Notes: generated from the sequence alone by a model not told the origin. A DNA stretch of 64,000 bases from Astragalus membranaceus (GCA_039519185.1 CM076851.1:33587799-33651798); one strand, 5' to 3'; shown: positions 22,171 through 34,725, counted from the first letter of the stretch. Translations and numbers: made by a program.

Positions 22171-23027
22171 TATTGATTTCATTGCTTGTTCGATGATTTA
22201 GATATCATCAAACACTTCTAAGCTATGAGAAAGAGGAAAATGCAATTAGATTTGGATTAAAATGTACTTTATTTTGGAACATTACTTTATCGTTGTTTTT
22301 TTTTTGTAAAATCGTACAATTGTTAAATCATTGAAGGAAAAGGAACACCTAATTTCTTCACCAAAAAAAGGAACACCTTATTTTAAAATCCTGGATCCAC
22401 CACTGGGGATGTCCGAGTTTCTCCAACTCACGTTGATCTGGCGAGGGAGGTGGTACCTGCACAAGTGCTCGCATGTGAGGAAGAGGATGACAAATTTGGT
22501 GTGCATGGTCCACCATAAATAGTCTTGCAAGACTTCTCAATCCAACAATTTAAAAAGATTTAAAAGTTTAATGTATGGTATGAAACCTAATGATATGGTG
22601 TATTCTATACAAAGCCGACAAAGTAATAGCATGTTTGGAGTAATGTCAACCCATCTCCAATGGATCCTCATACGAGTCCTTAAGTGGACCTCTATTGAAC
22701 ATATCACTCTTTTATCTTTTTTAAATATTATTATTTAATAAGCACTACTCAACACCTCTAGAAAATTTAGTAAACAGATCCTAATAATAACTACATATCA
22801 TTATCTTTTCAACAACTAGCTAGCATTTTAAAATAGAAAGAGTGCTTAATTTCACATTCATTCCAAATTAGCATCCTAAAACTTGACACTCCCTCCAATG
22901 AGGTGTCCATTTAAGACCTAACACATCGCGATGCTCACAGACTAATAGCATTTTCCTTGGTGGTGTCCGAGAATTGGAACAATAGAATCTTATGTTTATA
23001 TGTTAATTGAGCAAACGTATCATCCGT
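22171..23027. other. Intergenic DNA with a hAT-MITE-like end
   Basis: A phrase TCCTGGATCCACCACTG at 22388-22404 resembles the right end of another CAGTGG-type hAT MITE, but the left end was not found. Otherwise AT-rich with no gene. Confidence 0.4.
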
Positions 23028-23099
23028 GGATCCGTGGCGCAATGGTAGCGCGTCTGACTCCAGATCAGAAGGTTGCGTGTTCGATTCACGTCGGGTTCA
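23028..23099 (+). tRNA. tRNA-Trp (anticodon CCA), nuclear type
   Basis: 72 bases fold as a complete cloverleaf without intron. The acceptor is GGATCCG with CGGGTTC plus discriminator A. The D-arm has box A wording (TGGCGCAATGG). The anticodon loop CTCCAGA places CCA at 23060-23062. The T-loop is GTTCGATTC (box B). CAA about 16 bases upstream (near 23012) and a T run about 10 bases downstream fit plant Pol III start and stop signals. It supplies Trp-tRNA for cytosolic translation. It stands alone, with no tRNA cluster. Confidence 0.97.
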
Positions 23100-23763
23100 A
23101 TTTCCATACTTTTGTTCTTTTCGGAGCTCAAATAATATCCCACGCTTTTTGAAGTAAACTATCTTTTTATTTTTAGGTTACGTCTCTCTATCTTTCTTTT
23201 TTTAGGTACAATCTATCTTTTTATTTTTGTTTATCTTGAAGTAAACTCTCTAAAGATATTTTTTTTTTGCTGAAAACTCTCTAATGATTATACATATGGA
23301 TTAAAGAAATAAAATAAAAATTACATATACAAGACTACAGCCAATTTGGTAAAAAAAAAGATTTCAGCCAAATAAAGATTTATAACTTTTATAGTAAACA
23401 AATCTTTTCGAGTGAACCATTATTTATTTCTGAAATATTCCTTTTTATTTGAATTAATTATACAAGTTAAATGATAATTTCGTGGCCCATTTTATTTTTG
23501 GAATATTGTTATATGTGGTTAAAATTATTTACTATTGTTAATAGTCAATGATTCTCCTTATCACAATTGTTAATAGTCAATGATAATATGAATAACTTTG
23601 TAAAATTATTAAGTTTTAATTTAGTTATAGGTTTTTTAATCGGTCTAAAAAAAATCTAGAAGTACATTGTTATAAAAAATCTAGAAGGGAGTTAAATCTT
23701 ATCACTTCAACATTAGTGTTTTAAAAATCGAACAAACCAAACAGTTCAACCAATTAAATCACA
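23100..23763. other. AT-rich intergenic DNA
   Basis: Short degenerate direct repeats (for example TTGTTAATAGTCAATGAT near 23535 and 23565). No gene. Confidence 0.45.
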
Positions 23764-24294
23764 AACCCACAACATCTATGGTTTAGTTATTTGAATGGTT
23801 CGACCACAATTTCATTCGTATTCGAACAATTTAAAGCGATTGAACAACGATTCAAAGGTCTCACCAGTTCAATGTCTAATTTGATTTTCAAAATATTGCT
23901 TCAATGTGCGCCCCCACTTAAACCATGAACCCACAACATCTATGGTTCAATTATTTCAATGGTTCGACCCAGTGGCGGACCCAGGACCCCGGGGTCAGGG
24001 TGTCAAATTTTTTAAGACCAGTGTCAAATGAGTGCAAAACTTAGTCCACTAGTGCAATTTAAAATTTTCAGGGGGTTCAAAATTAAAATTTCAGGAGATT
24101 TAGACTATTTATATAAGGTGGTAAGTACAATTTTTTTTAACCCCCTCACTAAAAGGCAGGTCCGCCACTGGTTCGACCGCAATTTCATCTGTATTCGAAT
24201 AATTTATAGGGATTGAACCATGATACAAAGGTCTCATCAGTTCCATGTCTAATTTGATTTTCAAAATATTGCTTCAGCGTGCGGTCCCCACTTA
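23764..24294. repeat. Tandem duplication (~164 bp x 2), second copy split by a MITE
   Basis: Unit 1 (23764-23927) and unit 2 (23928-24294 minus the insertion) share wording from AACCCACAACATCTATGG through to CCCCCACTTA. The hAT MITE at 23970-24170 is present only in unit 2. Unit 1 therefore preserves the empty site. Confidence 0.85.
23970..24170. mobile_element. hAT MITE, copy 3
   Basis: CAGTGGCGGACC / GGTCCGCCACTG ends. The 8-bp target duplication GTTCGACC (23962-23969 and 24171-24178) is perfect. The empty site is visible in the neighbouring tandem unit. This copy has lost part of the internal palindrome (201 bp). Confidence 0.94.
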
Positions 24295-25640
24295 TTTTTG
24301 ATTCATTTTTCTGGAGAGCTGCACTTGTGTATTCAAAAGTCAACAAGAGGGGATGTCAATGAGTAAACTCAATTATAAGTAGTTAATTAAATAAATTAAG
24401 TAAACCCGAGGGGATTTATTAAGATTTTGCAGCACACTTCCAAAGCGATGGTTGAGTTTAAAATTGTATTATCAACAGTTTCGCTTATTGAAATACTCAA
24501 ATTGCCTCATTTAGATAAAACAACAATTTAAGATGTACGAACTACTAACTAGCAAACACATGAAAATCTCTTGGTGGGGAGTTTATGTGACAATGGCAAT
24601 CATCCTTGTTAGTTAGCATGTCTTTGGTGCGTTTGTTGATGATTCTCCCTTCATCTTTGACAAATAAAAAAATATGCTAACTTCATCTGTATATATAAGA
24701 CTCCTTTGAATTTTTTTGTCTTTTTGTGAGATCCTTTCAAGATTAATAGTTGGATTAATTGTTCCTTTACAATGTACTCCCCGTTTAAAAACACTAGACA
24801 ATAATTAAAGGGTAAATTTGAAAAGCAAATGCATATTTATCAAATATTCTGGACCAATCCGATCGGTTGGCCAGGTATGATCAAGACCCGATCACATAGT
24901 CGAGTCGAGTCACTCAATTATGTGACATGAGCCAGGTCTTGGTCATTTCCAAAAAATAAAAATTTGAATTTGAACTCATTAATTTGAAGAATTATGTTAA
25001 TATTGGGGTTTTTTTTATTTTGGAAATTAAGGTATGGTAAATTTTTGATGGCTTTATGATGTATGAATTTATACATGTCTTGCCTATTTTAATTTTTTTT
25101 TAGCAATATCTGGGTCACGCGGTCCGACTCATGACCCGTTGGCCTGACCAGCTACCCAATACCCTAATCGGGTCGAAATAATTATGTTAGAAGGCTAATA
25201 ACTTTTGGGATAAAATACAGTTTTAGTCCTTTATCTTTCACTCTTTTTTTGTTTACGTGCTTTATCTTTTAAAATTTTCGTTTACGTCATTTATCTGTTC
25301 AAAATGGTTTTAAATGGTCCATATGTTAAGTGACAGTTAAATAGGTCTTACGTGGACAATGATGTGGATAAATTTGCCACATAAGCAGCTGATTCTGTTA
25401 TTAGGCCATTATATGCTGTTTCGTTTTTGTCATTTTTCTTTTTTAAAACATTTGTTTATGTCCTTTATCTTTTTCAAAATATTTGTTTACATCCTTTATC
25501 TTTTCACGGTTAATTAAAATGGTCTTTTTAGTAAATAATTGTTAATTATGTTTTCCATTTTTTGTCATTTATCTTTTTAAAATGTTCGTTTACCTCCTTT
25601 GTCTTTTTAATGTTAATCAAAGTAAATTGATGGATGGCAC
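24295..25640. repeat. Intergenic DNA with dispersed repeats
   Basis: From about 25065 to 25385 the sequence matches 54596-54866 closely (TACATGTCTTGCCTATTTTAA through GTTAAGTGACAGTTAAATAG). The left copy has an extra segment of the form TTTTAGTCCTTTATCTTT. The part around 24850-25170 is rich in CGGTCCGACTCATGACCCG-type words and may be a decayed copy of a CCGG-rich hAT family like 9656-10291. No gene. Confidence 0.55.
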
Positions 25641-25698
25641 GAAGTGAGTTAGAGTTCGTGGGAGCTTTAAAATCGTAGCGGGGATTGTTCGGGTAGTT

Positions 25699-26811
25699 CA
25701 CTACAAAAAAAGCTGATTAGCAAGGGAATTAGCGAGGGAATTTTTAGTCCCTCGCTAATTCAGTCATTAGCGACGGAATTTGGTGTACCTAACTAATTAG
25801 CGACAGAATTTTCAGTCCCTCGCTAATTCCCTCACTAATTTCTGACAGTTTTCAGATCATATAGGGCTTCGTGCAGGTGATTAGCGATGGAATTTTCAGT
25901 CCCTCGCTAATTCCCTCACTAATTTCTGACAGTTTTCAGATCATAGGGCTTAGCGACGGAATTTTCAGTCCCTCGCTAATTTTTTGACACACACTCTTCT
26001 CTCCTACTCTCCTCACACTCTTCACTCTTCTCTCTTCTTCTCTCCCACCTTCCCATAACTTCCACCACCACACCACCACCACACCACCACCATCACCTCC
26101 TCTCATCCTCATCCTGTCTCTCTCACTCTCTCTTTCTCCCTTACTCTTCTCCTTCTCTCACCACCCTAATACCCTTCACCACCACCACCACCACCACACC
26201 ACCGCCACCACACCACCACCACCATAAACTCCTCTCCTCTTCATCTCCTCTCTCCACCTACGAATTCCTCTTCTCCACCTACAAATTTCTTTCCTCTTTC
26301 TCTCTTCTTCACTCCACCTTCGACCACCACCACCACACAACCACCATCACCACCACCACACCACCACCGGAGCTCCTCTTCCTGTCCTCCCTCTCTCTCT
26401 CTCTTACGATTTCCCCTTTCCCTCTTCTTCTCTCCACCTTTTTTCACCACACCACCACCACGCACGACACCATCACCCTCTTCTCCTCTTCACCTTCTTC
26501 CTCTCCACCACCACCACCACCACAACCACAAATAATAAATATATAAAAAAAACATTAATAATATAATAGATTTTGACAGCATTAATAATAAATATATATA
26601 TAAAAAAAACAAGCCATTCAGCACTGGACACGTGTCAGTCAGTATTTAAAAAAGTGCACAAATTTTGAGGCAGTCATTAGCGAGGGATTCAAATTCCCTT
26701 TAGCGAGGGAACCAATCCGTCGCTAATTCCCTTGCAAACGACCATTAGCAACAGATTTAGGTCATTTTGTGAGGGAAATTTCCCTCGCTAATGACCAGTT
26801 TTTTTGTAGTG
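25699..26811. mobile_element. Non-autonomous CACTA element 1
   Basis: Ends CACTACAAAAAAAGC and ...TTTTTTTGTAGTG with a 3-bp target duplication GTT (25696-25698 and 26812-26814). The undisturbed site is present in the sister LTR at 33960-33980. Subterminal arms repeat TTAGCGACGGAATTT/CCCTCGCTAATT words. The core (25990-26530) is C/T-rich with (CCA)n. No transposase. Confidence 0.95.
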
Positions 26812-27570
26812 GTTATTCTCGTTGATTGCATTTTGTGGAGTTTCGATTTCGCGTGATCATTGTCACGATTGGTGAGTTCTACTTACGTTTAGGATTTTTT
26901 ATTTGTTTCTGAACTTAGTTGTTAAATGTGGCTGATTTGCTTCGTTGTTCGTTTCGTAAAATTCGAGTCTTAAAAACCGTAATTTCGTTGTGAACTATTA
27001 TGAAACCCATATAGCTATAATCTTGGTAAATTGTTCATAACTTTCTGTACAGATATCATTTTGAGTTGGTTTTTATTTCATTGGAAAATAGACTTAATTT
27101 CTTACGAAATAGGCACTGGTTTCACTAAATTTCATTAAGAATTGATAAATAAAATTGGGTTGCAAGTTGACCAAAAAGTGCTGTTTAGTTTCTGTACTTT
27201 GGTGTCGAATTTTGAAAAACTGTACCAACTGGATGCTCAAAGTGAAGAATAAAAATCATATGCAGAAACTAGACTTATAGAGCTTTCCAAAGAGGGGTTG
27301 TTTATATAAATCCGATGTCGTTTGATATTTTAAATAATTCGTGGAAGTAGATGTATGACTGCAGAAAACTCTGCACCTATGCTGTGTGTTGAAATATTTG
27401 ATTGTGTCACTATAAATCTTGCAATGTATTGATTGTTAATTGAGATTGTTTGGACTGGTATTGTTTGTTATATTTCTGTTTTGAGGTTGAGATTGGATTG
27501 GAACACGGATTGGACGCGATCGGAGAAGCGAAAACGAGAAAACGAAATTAAACGGAATGTGCTGCTAACA

Positions 27571-27611
27571 GCGCACGGACTGTGCGCCCCTGTGGCAGAG
27601 ACCGTGCGCAC
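27571..27611. repeat. Palindromic word pair (GCGCACGGACTGTGCGC)
   Basis: A 17-mer at 27571-27587 with arms GCGCACGG/CTGTGCGC (one G-T mispair), followed 10 bases later by the half-matching GAGACCGTGCGCAC. It sits in the LTR between an AAACGAGAAAACGAAAT phrase and a TGATTCTGGTTGTTGCC phrase. Confidence 0.85.
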
Positions 27612-28660
27612 TGATTCTGGTTGTTGCCTTTAAATGTTGGAGTAAGCACGGACCGTCCGAGTTGTTCGGTCCCCAGAAGCCAAATTCTCATTTCGTCGCT
27701 CCTTTCGATTCCAAACCTCTTCTAATCTCTTCTCCAACCATTCCTCATGATATTAGATCAATTATGCTATTGTTTTTTTAAGCATGATTGAGATGTTTTT
27801 AGTAATTGAATTGGTTTATACAAGTTTAATAAAACCGTATGACTAGTTAAACGAGAGTGTTCTCGGTATCATGATACTACAAGGAACTATGTGTTCAGTT
27901 TAATAATTGTACATGAGAATGGGATGAACAAATAGTTCATCAAAGACTGATTGAGGTTTAAATGAAAAAGACAGATAGGTCATTATAGACTTATATGGGT
28001 GACGACCCAAAGAGGTAGCATACTAGTTGGGAAGGTCATGAGCCCGTAACTAGGCCCTAAGTCAATGCACTATGGTATGGACTGGGGGTTCAACGGGATT
28101 AGCAGGTTGCGGTCGGTGTTGTGCTAAGTTAAAAGCCACGTAGTTCATAAATTGAATTACGAATGAAAAGGATTCATAATTAAACCGCGAGTGTAGTTAG
28201 GGGTCTCGGTAGAACTCACTGAGATTGTATCTCACTGTTTATGTGTTGTTCTTTTTACAGAGAAACCGGGAAAACGGAAAGCAAAGAGGCACGAGTAGAC
28301 GATGTGCTCGAGGAGTAGATGAAGACGTAGCGTTTACGCCTATGTTTTATGTTTCCTTGTTGTCTTTGTATCTCGACATTATGACTTGAACTTATGTAAA
28401 GTTGTAAAATCGTTTCCGCTATTTCTATGTTTTGGGATATTGAACATTAGGTGATGTCATGTTTAAGAAAGACCTAAGACTATAAGTACTTGAGATATTG
28501 TTTTAATTTGAAGCACTTGAGATATGTGTGACTCTTTGATATTATTTATCAAGAGTTTTTAGTATTGTTCAATATCTGAAACAGAAAATTTTTATCTGAT
28601 GTATGCTAAATTGTATGCTTTAGTATTTCTACTTGTTAGAGATACTAGGGTGTTACATTT

Positions 28661-28672
28661 TGGTATCAGAGC
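28661..28672 (+). other. Primer binding site for initiator tRNA-Met
   Basis: TGGTATCAGAGC directly after the 5' LTR (3-base spacer) is the standard complement of the plant initiator tRNA-Met 3' end. Confidence 0.92.
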
Positions 28673-31420
28673 AGTTCGACCTTGTCGGACTTAGAGACTT
28701 TATGGTCAAAGAGGTTAGATCGAGTCAGCTAGGGACTTAGACAATTAAATGTTAGAACCTTTCAGTATATCATGTGAGGTATTGAGTCAGGATCCACTTA
28801 ATGCTTCATGTGAAATACTGAGAATGATGATAACTAGTTGCCTCAGCGCCGAAAATGTCCAAAACCTTAAACCATAGGATTTCTAGCCTTCCAGTTTCAT
28901 CAGAGCATGCAGCAAAAGCCGAGGGCTACAGATAGTATTCTGAAGCAAGAAATGGACATCTGTGTTGGTTCGAGGAAACTGTGGGCGACTATTCAGTCAT
29001 TGAACCGGTGCAACCATTGTGTTGCAGCGTAAGACGTTGTGGATCGTTTAGAGAGTTACAAGTTAAGCAAAGCCTTTAGGCCGTAGTAGTGTCAGTGACC
29101 TAAAATCAACTAAGATTATCTGACACCTGAAACTCTGACCTTTGTTAACCAACCTATCAGTTACCGAGATACGGTTTAGCAGTTAACCCTACCTAGTGAC
29201 TCAAGCTATAATCCTGACTTATGTCACACTTAGAGAATCCTGTCGGAAAAATCCCAAGTCTAGATCAGGTTCCGTACTTCCCAGAACCACCTAATGATGA
29301 TCGGATTAGTTCACGATCAAGAATCATGAACCAAGTCTCTTTCAAGATAAGACTAGTATGTGATGTCAACAGAAGTAACCCTATTACCACCTTCCGACTT
29401 GTTTTATTCATAACCTATGATCCGGGACTCCAATTTTTATGTTACGAGTTGCGTTGGAAAGCTAACGAAATTCCTACACACCTGAGTAGGTTTTGAATTG
29501 TGTTTCTAATATGTATTCTGAAGGATATTCCTGCCCTACCTTAAACCGTTGAACATAAATGCGTTCGTAGAACAAGAAGCCTCCAAATGTCAGTAAGTTG
29601 GAAGAGGACTTCCAACCATTAAGACTAAATTCCTAGACACCGGATTAAGATAGCATTCCTTGTAGTTCCAAAAGATTGACTTCTCGGAGATAGTTATTAG
29701 TAGCTTTAGCCTTTCAGTAAATCAGAAGAGTTTTCAAAAGCCTTAGACTATTAGGCCCCAACGTGTATGCCGAAAAAGAGGGAAGCTCAATTTACCTAAG
29801 TGTCGAACTTGTTTTAGAAGTAGGACCGTAATGATTATACTCGGATAATTATGGAGTTCGGAAGACAGAGCACCAAAAGAATGTACAAAGATATTTTTTT
29901 TAACTTAGTTTTATGAATCAAGATGGAGGCACTGAAGGTGTGCCCGTTTGATTCCTTAAAGAATTCTTTCACTTACAAAAATCTCTTTGGTACTACCGCT
30001 ATTCCAATTCAATATTGAATCCGAATGTAAAGATTACACCTAGAGTTAACTGAAGATTAATAAAGCCCGTGGAGTTCTAGTAACCTTGCCTCCTAAGGAG
30101 AATTGTAATACTTGCCGTAAGGTTCCTAGTACCTTGACTTCTAAACCATTAGTACCAGAGTAATTGAAACCTCGATAGGATGTAAGTTGCATTACCCAGT
30201 TAGGTCATGTCAAGGAGAGCAATTGGTGTTTGAAAAGTCGTCTGACTTATAGATTCCCAAAAAGCCCTTACATCCGAGTAAGATCATCGTGTTTTAGGGT
30301 AGAGTTCCAAAGACCGACCCATGAGGTTTGAATATGCACCCTTACTAGTATTTTGGGTTAGTGATAAGACCAACTCCTATGGGTATGTGAGAAAACTATT
30401 TTTTTATATCCAAACGTTTTCACGAAAAACTTTTCTACAAACCTTACCCATTCGTGAGTCAGTCATGAACATTGTTTATGCCAATGACTAACCAAAATGC
30501 GAGCGGTGTCTCTAAGAAAACCGAAGAGTAATGTTCCTCAACTTTTTACCGATAGGGATGGAATGTTGGGCAAGTATGCTAGTATAGTGGCTAGTAAGCA
30601 GGAGTAAGATTAATAGGTAGTGTAAGGAAATAGTTCCTTACCCTTTTTGTTCACTCAAGTCTTCACTGCAATGATAAGATTCTAGGAGGTTAACGTCAAG
30701 GAGAAGTTTTCGTTTCAAGTATTCTATTGGTTAAGTGTCAATAGAGTAAGTATATGCTCGATTCAATGTTGATCAGAAATTAGCACTATGTATGATATTG
30801 CCTGGTGTAGAATTTAACGATTCAGATAGATATGAATGAGTTTTCCACTTCATTGTGTTGCTTGAATTAGTGCTTTGTCATAGTGTAATATGATACACGG
30901 GTCAAATGAAATGAACTGATCACAATTGAACCGTTTGAGTGTTGATTGACAAATTCTTGGTATGACTTTGAATGCTAATTTACGCTTGATGTTAACTTAG
31001 TTAAATGTATAAACAGATACGAATATGACTATATGATTGGGCAATGAATATATAGCACATGAGCCCTTGATAGTGAACTCCTTTTCCCATTTTGTTATTG
31101 TTGTCTGGATTTGTTGATTCATACATATACACTGTGTCGAATTTATGGTTAGCATATGGGTTCTGAAGTGGGGATATGTTTTGGTTTAAGTGTGCTAGGG
31201 TATCTTCAATTGAAATAGTTATGTCTTTTAAATTGGTAATCGATGCTTGTCACTAGTTTGATTGATGAGGGTTTAAGGAAATTATGTTAACCTAACTCAA
31301 TTATTAATGAGTTAGTGTTGGTATTGATGTGTGTTGAGTTAAGAATTGATTGGGAAAGAAATCGGATTGAACGGGATAGCGAATTCGGCTTAAAAACAGA
31401 ATTTCTCACATGCTGTTCAG

Positions 31421-31460
31421 GGGGCACGATCCGTGCGCCCCAAGCACACGATCCGTGTGC
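31421..31460. repeat. Palindromic word pair inside the element body
   Basis: GGGGCACGATCCGTGCGCCC (31421-31440) followed by GCACACGATCCGTGTGC (31444-31460). These are two near-palindromes built on the same CACG-ATC/ACC-CGTG core as the LTR copies. Confidence 0.85.
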
Positions 31461-31933
31461 CTCCTGCTGCCAGCACATTTCAAATTTTATTTTCCGCTCC
31501 CTTTTCGATGCGATCTCATTCCCGATTCGTTCCCTAACCCAACCCAAGGTATCCTAGTTATATTGGGATTGATTTAAATAAGATGGATGAAAATTTACAA
31601 GGTTTTACTTTCGCGAATGATTAGGTCCCACAAACGCGATATTTCTTATTTTACTTTCGAAATTTCAATTTTGAAAACTCGTAGATGACTGTACCCTTTT
31701 ATCGAAAAGCCGCACATTGAGTAAGATTATTTTTAAGTTGGGGTGAGTTGGCGTTCATTGGGATAATCTTTTCAAAATGTCTTTTATTTGAAAACTAGTA
31801 AAAGGGTTTTCTACCGATTTAAAATGAGCCCCCTAAAGATATGAAAGTTATGAAAGTCGATCAATCGACGAATTTTCGGTTTAGTGTCAACTATGCGAAT
31901 AGGACTTGAACGATTTTGAGGACAAAATCTTTC

Positions 31934-31945
31934 AAGTTGGGGTGT
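31934..31945 (+). other. Polypurine-type tract before the 3' LTR
   Basis: AAGTTGGGGTGT, preceded by GAGGACAAAATCTTTC, lies 3 bases before the TGTA that opens the right LTR. This is the usual layout of plus-strand priming sites in plant Ty3/gypsy elements. Confidence 0.7.
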
Positions 31946-31951
31946 ATTGTA

Positions 31952-32445
31952 CACTACAAAAAAATGCCTTATTAGCGATGGAAAATTAGCGAGGGAACCA
32001 AAATCCGTCGCTAATGTTTAAGTAGCGAGGGAACCAAAATCCGTTGCTAATAATGACGAAGGCGCGCTTTTTTTAACAAAAAATTTAAATTCCGTTGCTA
32101 AATTTAAAATCCGTCGCAAAAAATCCGTCGCTAATGCTGACGTGACCGTTGCGCAGACCTTGGAATGTGTAAAATTCTGAATCCGTCGCTAATTTGAATT
32201 TCCATCGCAAAAAATCCGTCGCTAATTCCTTGGAAATTGCACCATTTTAAAATCCGTCGCTAATTTGAATTTCCGTCGCTAATTCTAATTTTTTTTATTA
32301 AACCGAATCCTCCTCACTTCTTCTCTCTTCTCTTCTTCTTTTCTTTTCTCACACTTCACTCTCTTTCTCCCCTACTCTCCTCTCTCTCTACCCAAACCCA
32401 CCCTACACCACCACCACCACATCATAGCTCCTCTCATCCTCACAC

Positions 32446-32510
<65 letters not shown>

Positions 32511-32618
32511 AACCCTCTTCCCATATTTCACCTCCACCACCACCACCACCACCACCACCACTACCACCACAAAATTAACTTCCACCCTCACTCCTCTCTC
32601 TAACCATACTCGCTCTCG

Positions 32619-32667
<49 letters not shown>

Positions 32668-32818
32668 CACAAACTCCTTCCCATATTTCACCACCACAAT
32701 CACCACCACCACCACCACCACCACTACCACCACAAAATTAACTTCCACCCTCACTCCTCTCTCTAACCATACCCCTCTCTCTCCCTCTCTCTCTGTAACC
32801 GTCTCTCTCTCTCTAACC

Positions 32819-32874
<56 letters not shown>

Positions 32875-33258
32875 ACAAACTCCTTCCCATATTTCACCAC
32901 CACCACCACCATATTTCACAATAATTTTATAACAATATTATAACAATATTATAATTAATAATATTATAACAATAATTTTATAATATGCCGAATATTAATA
33001 ATATTATAATAATTATTATAACAATAATTTTATAATATACTTTAATGACGAAGGCGGGCTTTTTTTAACAAAAAACACGGATTACGAGGTGATTAGCGAC
33101 GGAATTTCCCTCGCTAAATTCCGTCGCTAACTTCCGTCGCTAACCATTAGCGGGGGATTTGTTCCGTCGCTAATTCCCTCGCTAAGGCACATTAGCGACG
33201 GATTTTTGGTCATTAGGGACGGAAAAATTCGTCACCTATACTGCTTTTTTCTGTAGTG
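31952..33258. mobile_element. Non-autonomous CACTA element 2
   Basis: Ends CACTACAAAAAAATGC and ...GCTTTTTTCTGTAGTG with 3-bp target duplication GTA (31949-31951 and 33259-33261). It landed on the first four bases of the LTR (T|GTA|ACATCC). Subterminal arms carry many AATCCGTCGCTAA words. It is the same family as the element at 25699. Confidence 0.95.
32450..32920. repeat. Triplicated microsatellite-rich core of CACTA element 2
   Basis: Three consecutive blocks of about 165-190 bp, each (CT)n, then ACACAAACTCCTTCCCATAT, then (CCA)n. The first two blocks continue with ACAAAATTAACTTCCACCCT and CTCTAACCATAC. The apparent open frames rich in Glu-Arg or Val are translations of these repeats, not genes. 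Confidence 0.85.
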
Positions 33259-34725
33259 GTAACATCCCAAATTCGGGTAATTTCGATTATCGAAATTAAC
33301 TAGCGATTGATCGTTCGATTAAATGATAAGTCGAGTCATAGACATGTTAGAAGAGTGAAAGCAATATTTAATTTCTTAAGTATATGATTTATATGCATTA
33401 TTGATTAAATTGTATGAATTGATTGCTTAATTGTTGATTTAAGAGGGAAATAGGAAGCAAGGGTATTTAGGTCTTTTTTTATTCTATTAGAAAACCTTCA
33501 GCTCATTAAACTAAAAACCACAAACACTCCCTCATTTTCCTCACTTTGCTGAAATTAAGAATTAGAAAAGAGAGAGACTAGAGAGAGAGAAGGAGAGGCC
33601 GTGAGGGAGAGAGGAGAAGAAGAGGAGAGTGTTCATGGTTCGTCCAATGCATGTAAGTTCTTTCACCATAATCCTTCTCCATTTTTCATTCACTTCAAGT
33701 TGATACCGATTTCATCCACTTATTCATCATCTTCCTCATTTTTTCCATTTCCAAGCTTCCAAGCTCAACTAGGACAACAATGGAGTTTTGAACCTTTTTG
33801 GAGCTTTGCATGTTCAATTTGGGACTAGGTTAGAGTAGAGCTGAAATGGAATTGTTGATTGAAGTGATTTTGAGTGAGGTTCAGTAACTAGAAGCCTTGG
33901 TGTTCGTTTCGGAAGTAAGTTAGAGTTCGTGGGAGCTTCGAAATCATAGCGGGGATTGTTCGGGTAGTTATTCTCGTTGATTGCATTTCGTGGAGTTTCG
34001 ATTTCGCGTGATCTTCATCACGATTGGTGAGTTCTACTCACGTTTAGGCTTTTTTATTTGTTTCTGAACTTAGTTGTTAAATGTGGCTGATTTGCTTCGT
34101 TGTTTGTTTCGTAAAATTCGAGTCTTAAAAACCGTAGTTTCGTTGCGAACTATTATGAAACCCATATGGCTATAGTCTTGGTAAATTGTTCATAACTTTC
34201 TGTACAGATGTCGTTTTGAGTTTGTTTTTATTTCATTGGAAAATAGACTTAATTGCTTACGATATAGGCACTGGTTTCACTAAATTTCATTAAGAATTGA
34301 GGAATAAAATTGGGTTGCAAGTTGACCAAAAAGTGCTCTTTAGTTTCTGTACATTGGTGTCGGTATTTTGAAATACTGTACAACTGGATGCTCAAAGTGA
34401 AGAATACAAATCATATTCAGAAACTAGACTTATAGAGCTTTCCAAAGAGGGGTCGTTTATATAAATCTGATGTCGTTTGATATTTTAAATAATTCGTGGA
34501 AGTAAATGTATGACTGCAGAAAACTCTGCACCTATGCTGTGTGTTGAAATATTTGATTGTGTCACTATAAATCTTGCAATGTATTGATTGTTAATTGAGA
34601 TTGTTTGGACTGGTATTGTATGTTATATTTCTGTTTTGAGGTTGAGATTGGATTGGAACACGGATTGGAAGCGAGCGGAGAAGCGAAAACGAGAAAACGA
34701 AATGAAACGGAATGTGCTGCTAGTA

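Larger units (their letters stand above)
25641..28657 (+). repeat. 5' LTR of a chromovirus-like element (5' truncated)
   Basis: From GAAGTGAGTTAGAG at 25641 this matches the right LTR from about 33914 onward, nearly base for base. It lacks the first part of the LTR and is split by a CACTA insertion at 25699-26811. It ends GGGTGTTACA at 28657, three bases before the primer site. It contains a purine-poor leader, the ACTGTACCAACTGGATGC phrase also found in the LTR at 1-2333, and a GCACGG palindrome pair (27571-27611). Confidence 0.88.
28658..31947 (+). mobile_element. Non-coding interior of the chromovirus-like element
   Basis: Bounded by the initiator-Met primer site (28661) and a purine-rich tract before the right LTR. 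About 3.3 kb without a recognisable gag, protease, reverse transcriptase or integrase frame; the longest open frame is about 90 codons. The segment at 31310-31560 resembles the centre of the LTR (GATTGGGAAAGAAATCGG type) and carries its own palindrome pair (31421-31460). This fits a large derivative that depends on other elements, or an element decayed beyond recognition. Confidence 0.7.

Noticed and set aside
22622..22940. Possible MITE with CTCCAATGG-type ends
   Set aside because: The two end phrases are not clean inverted copies and no target duplication was found.
32403..32919. Open frames rich in Glu-Arg and Val on the minus strand
   Set aside because: They are translations of (CT)n and (CCA)n microsatellites inside a CACTA element.
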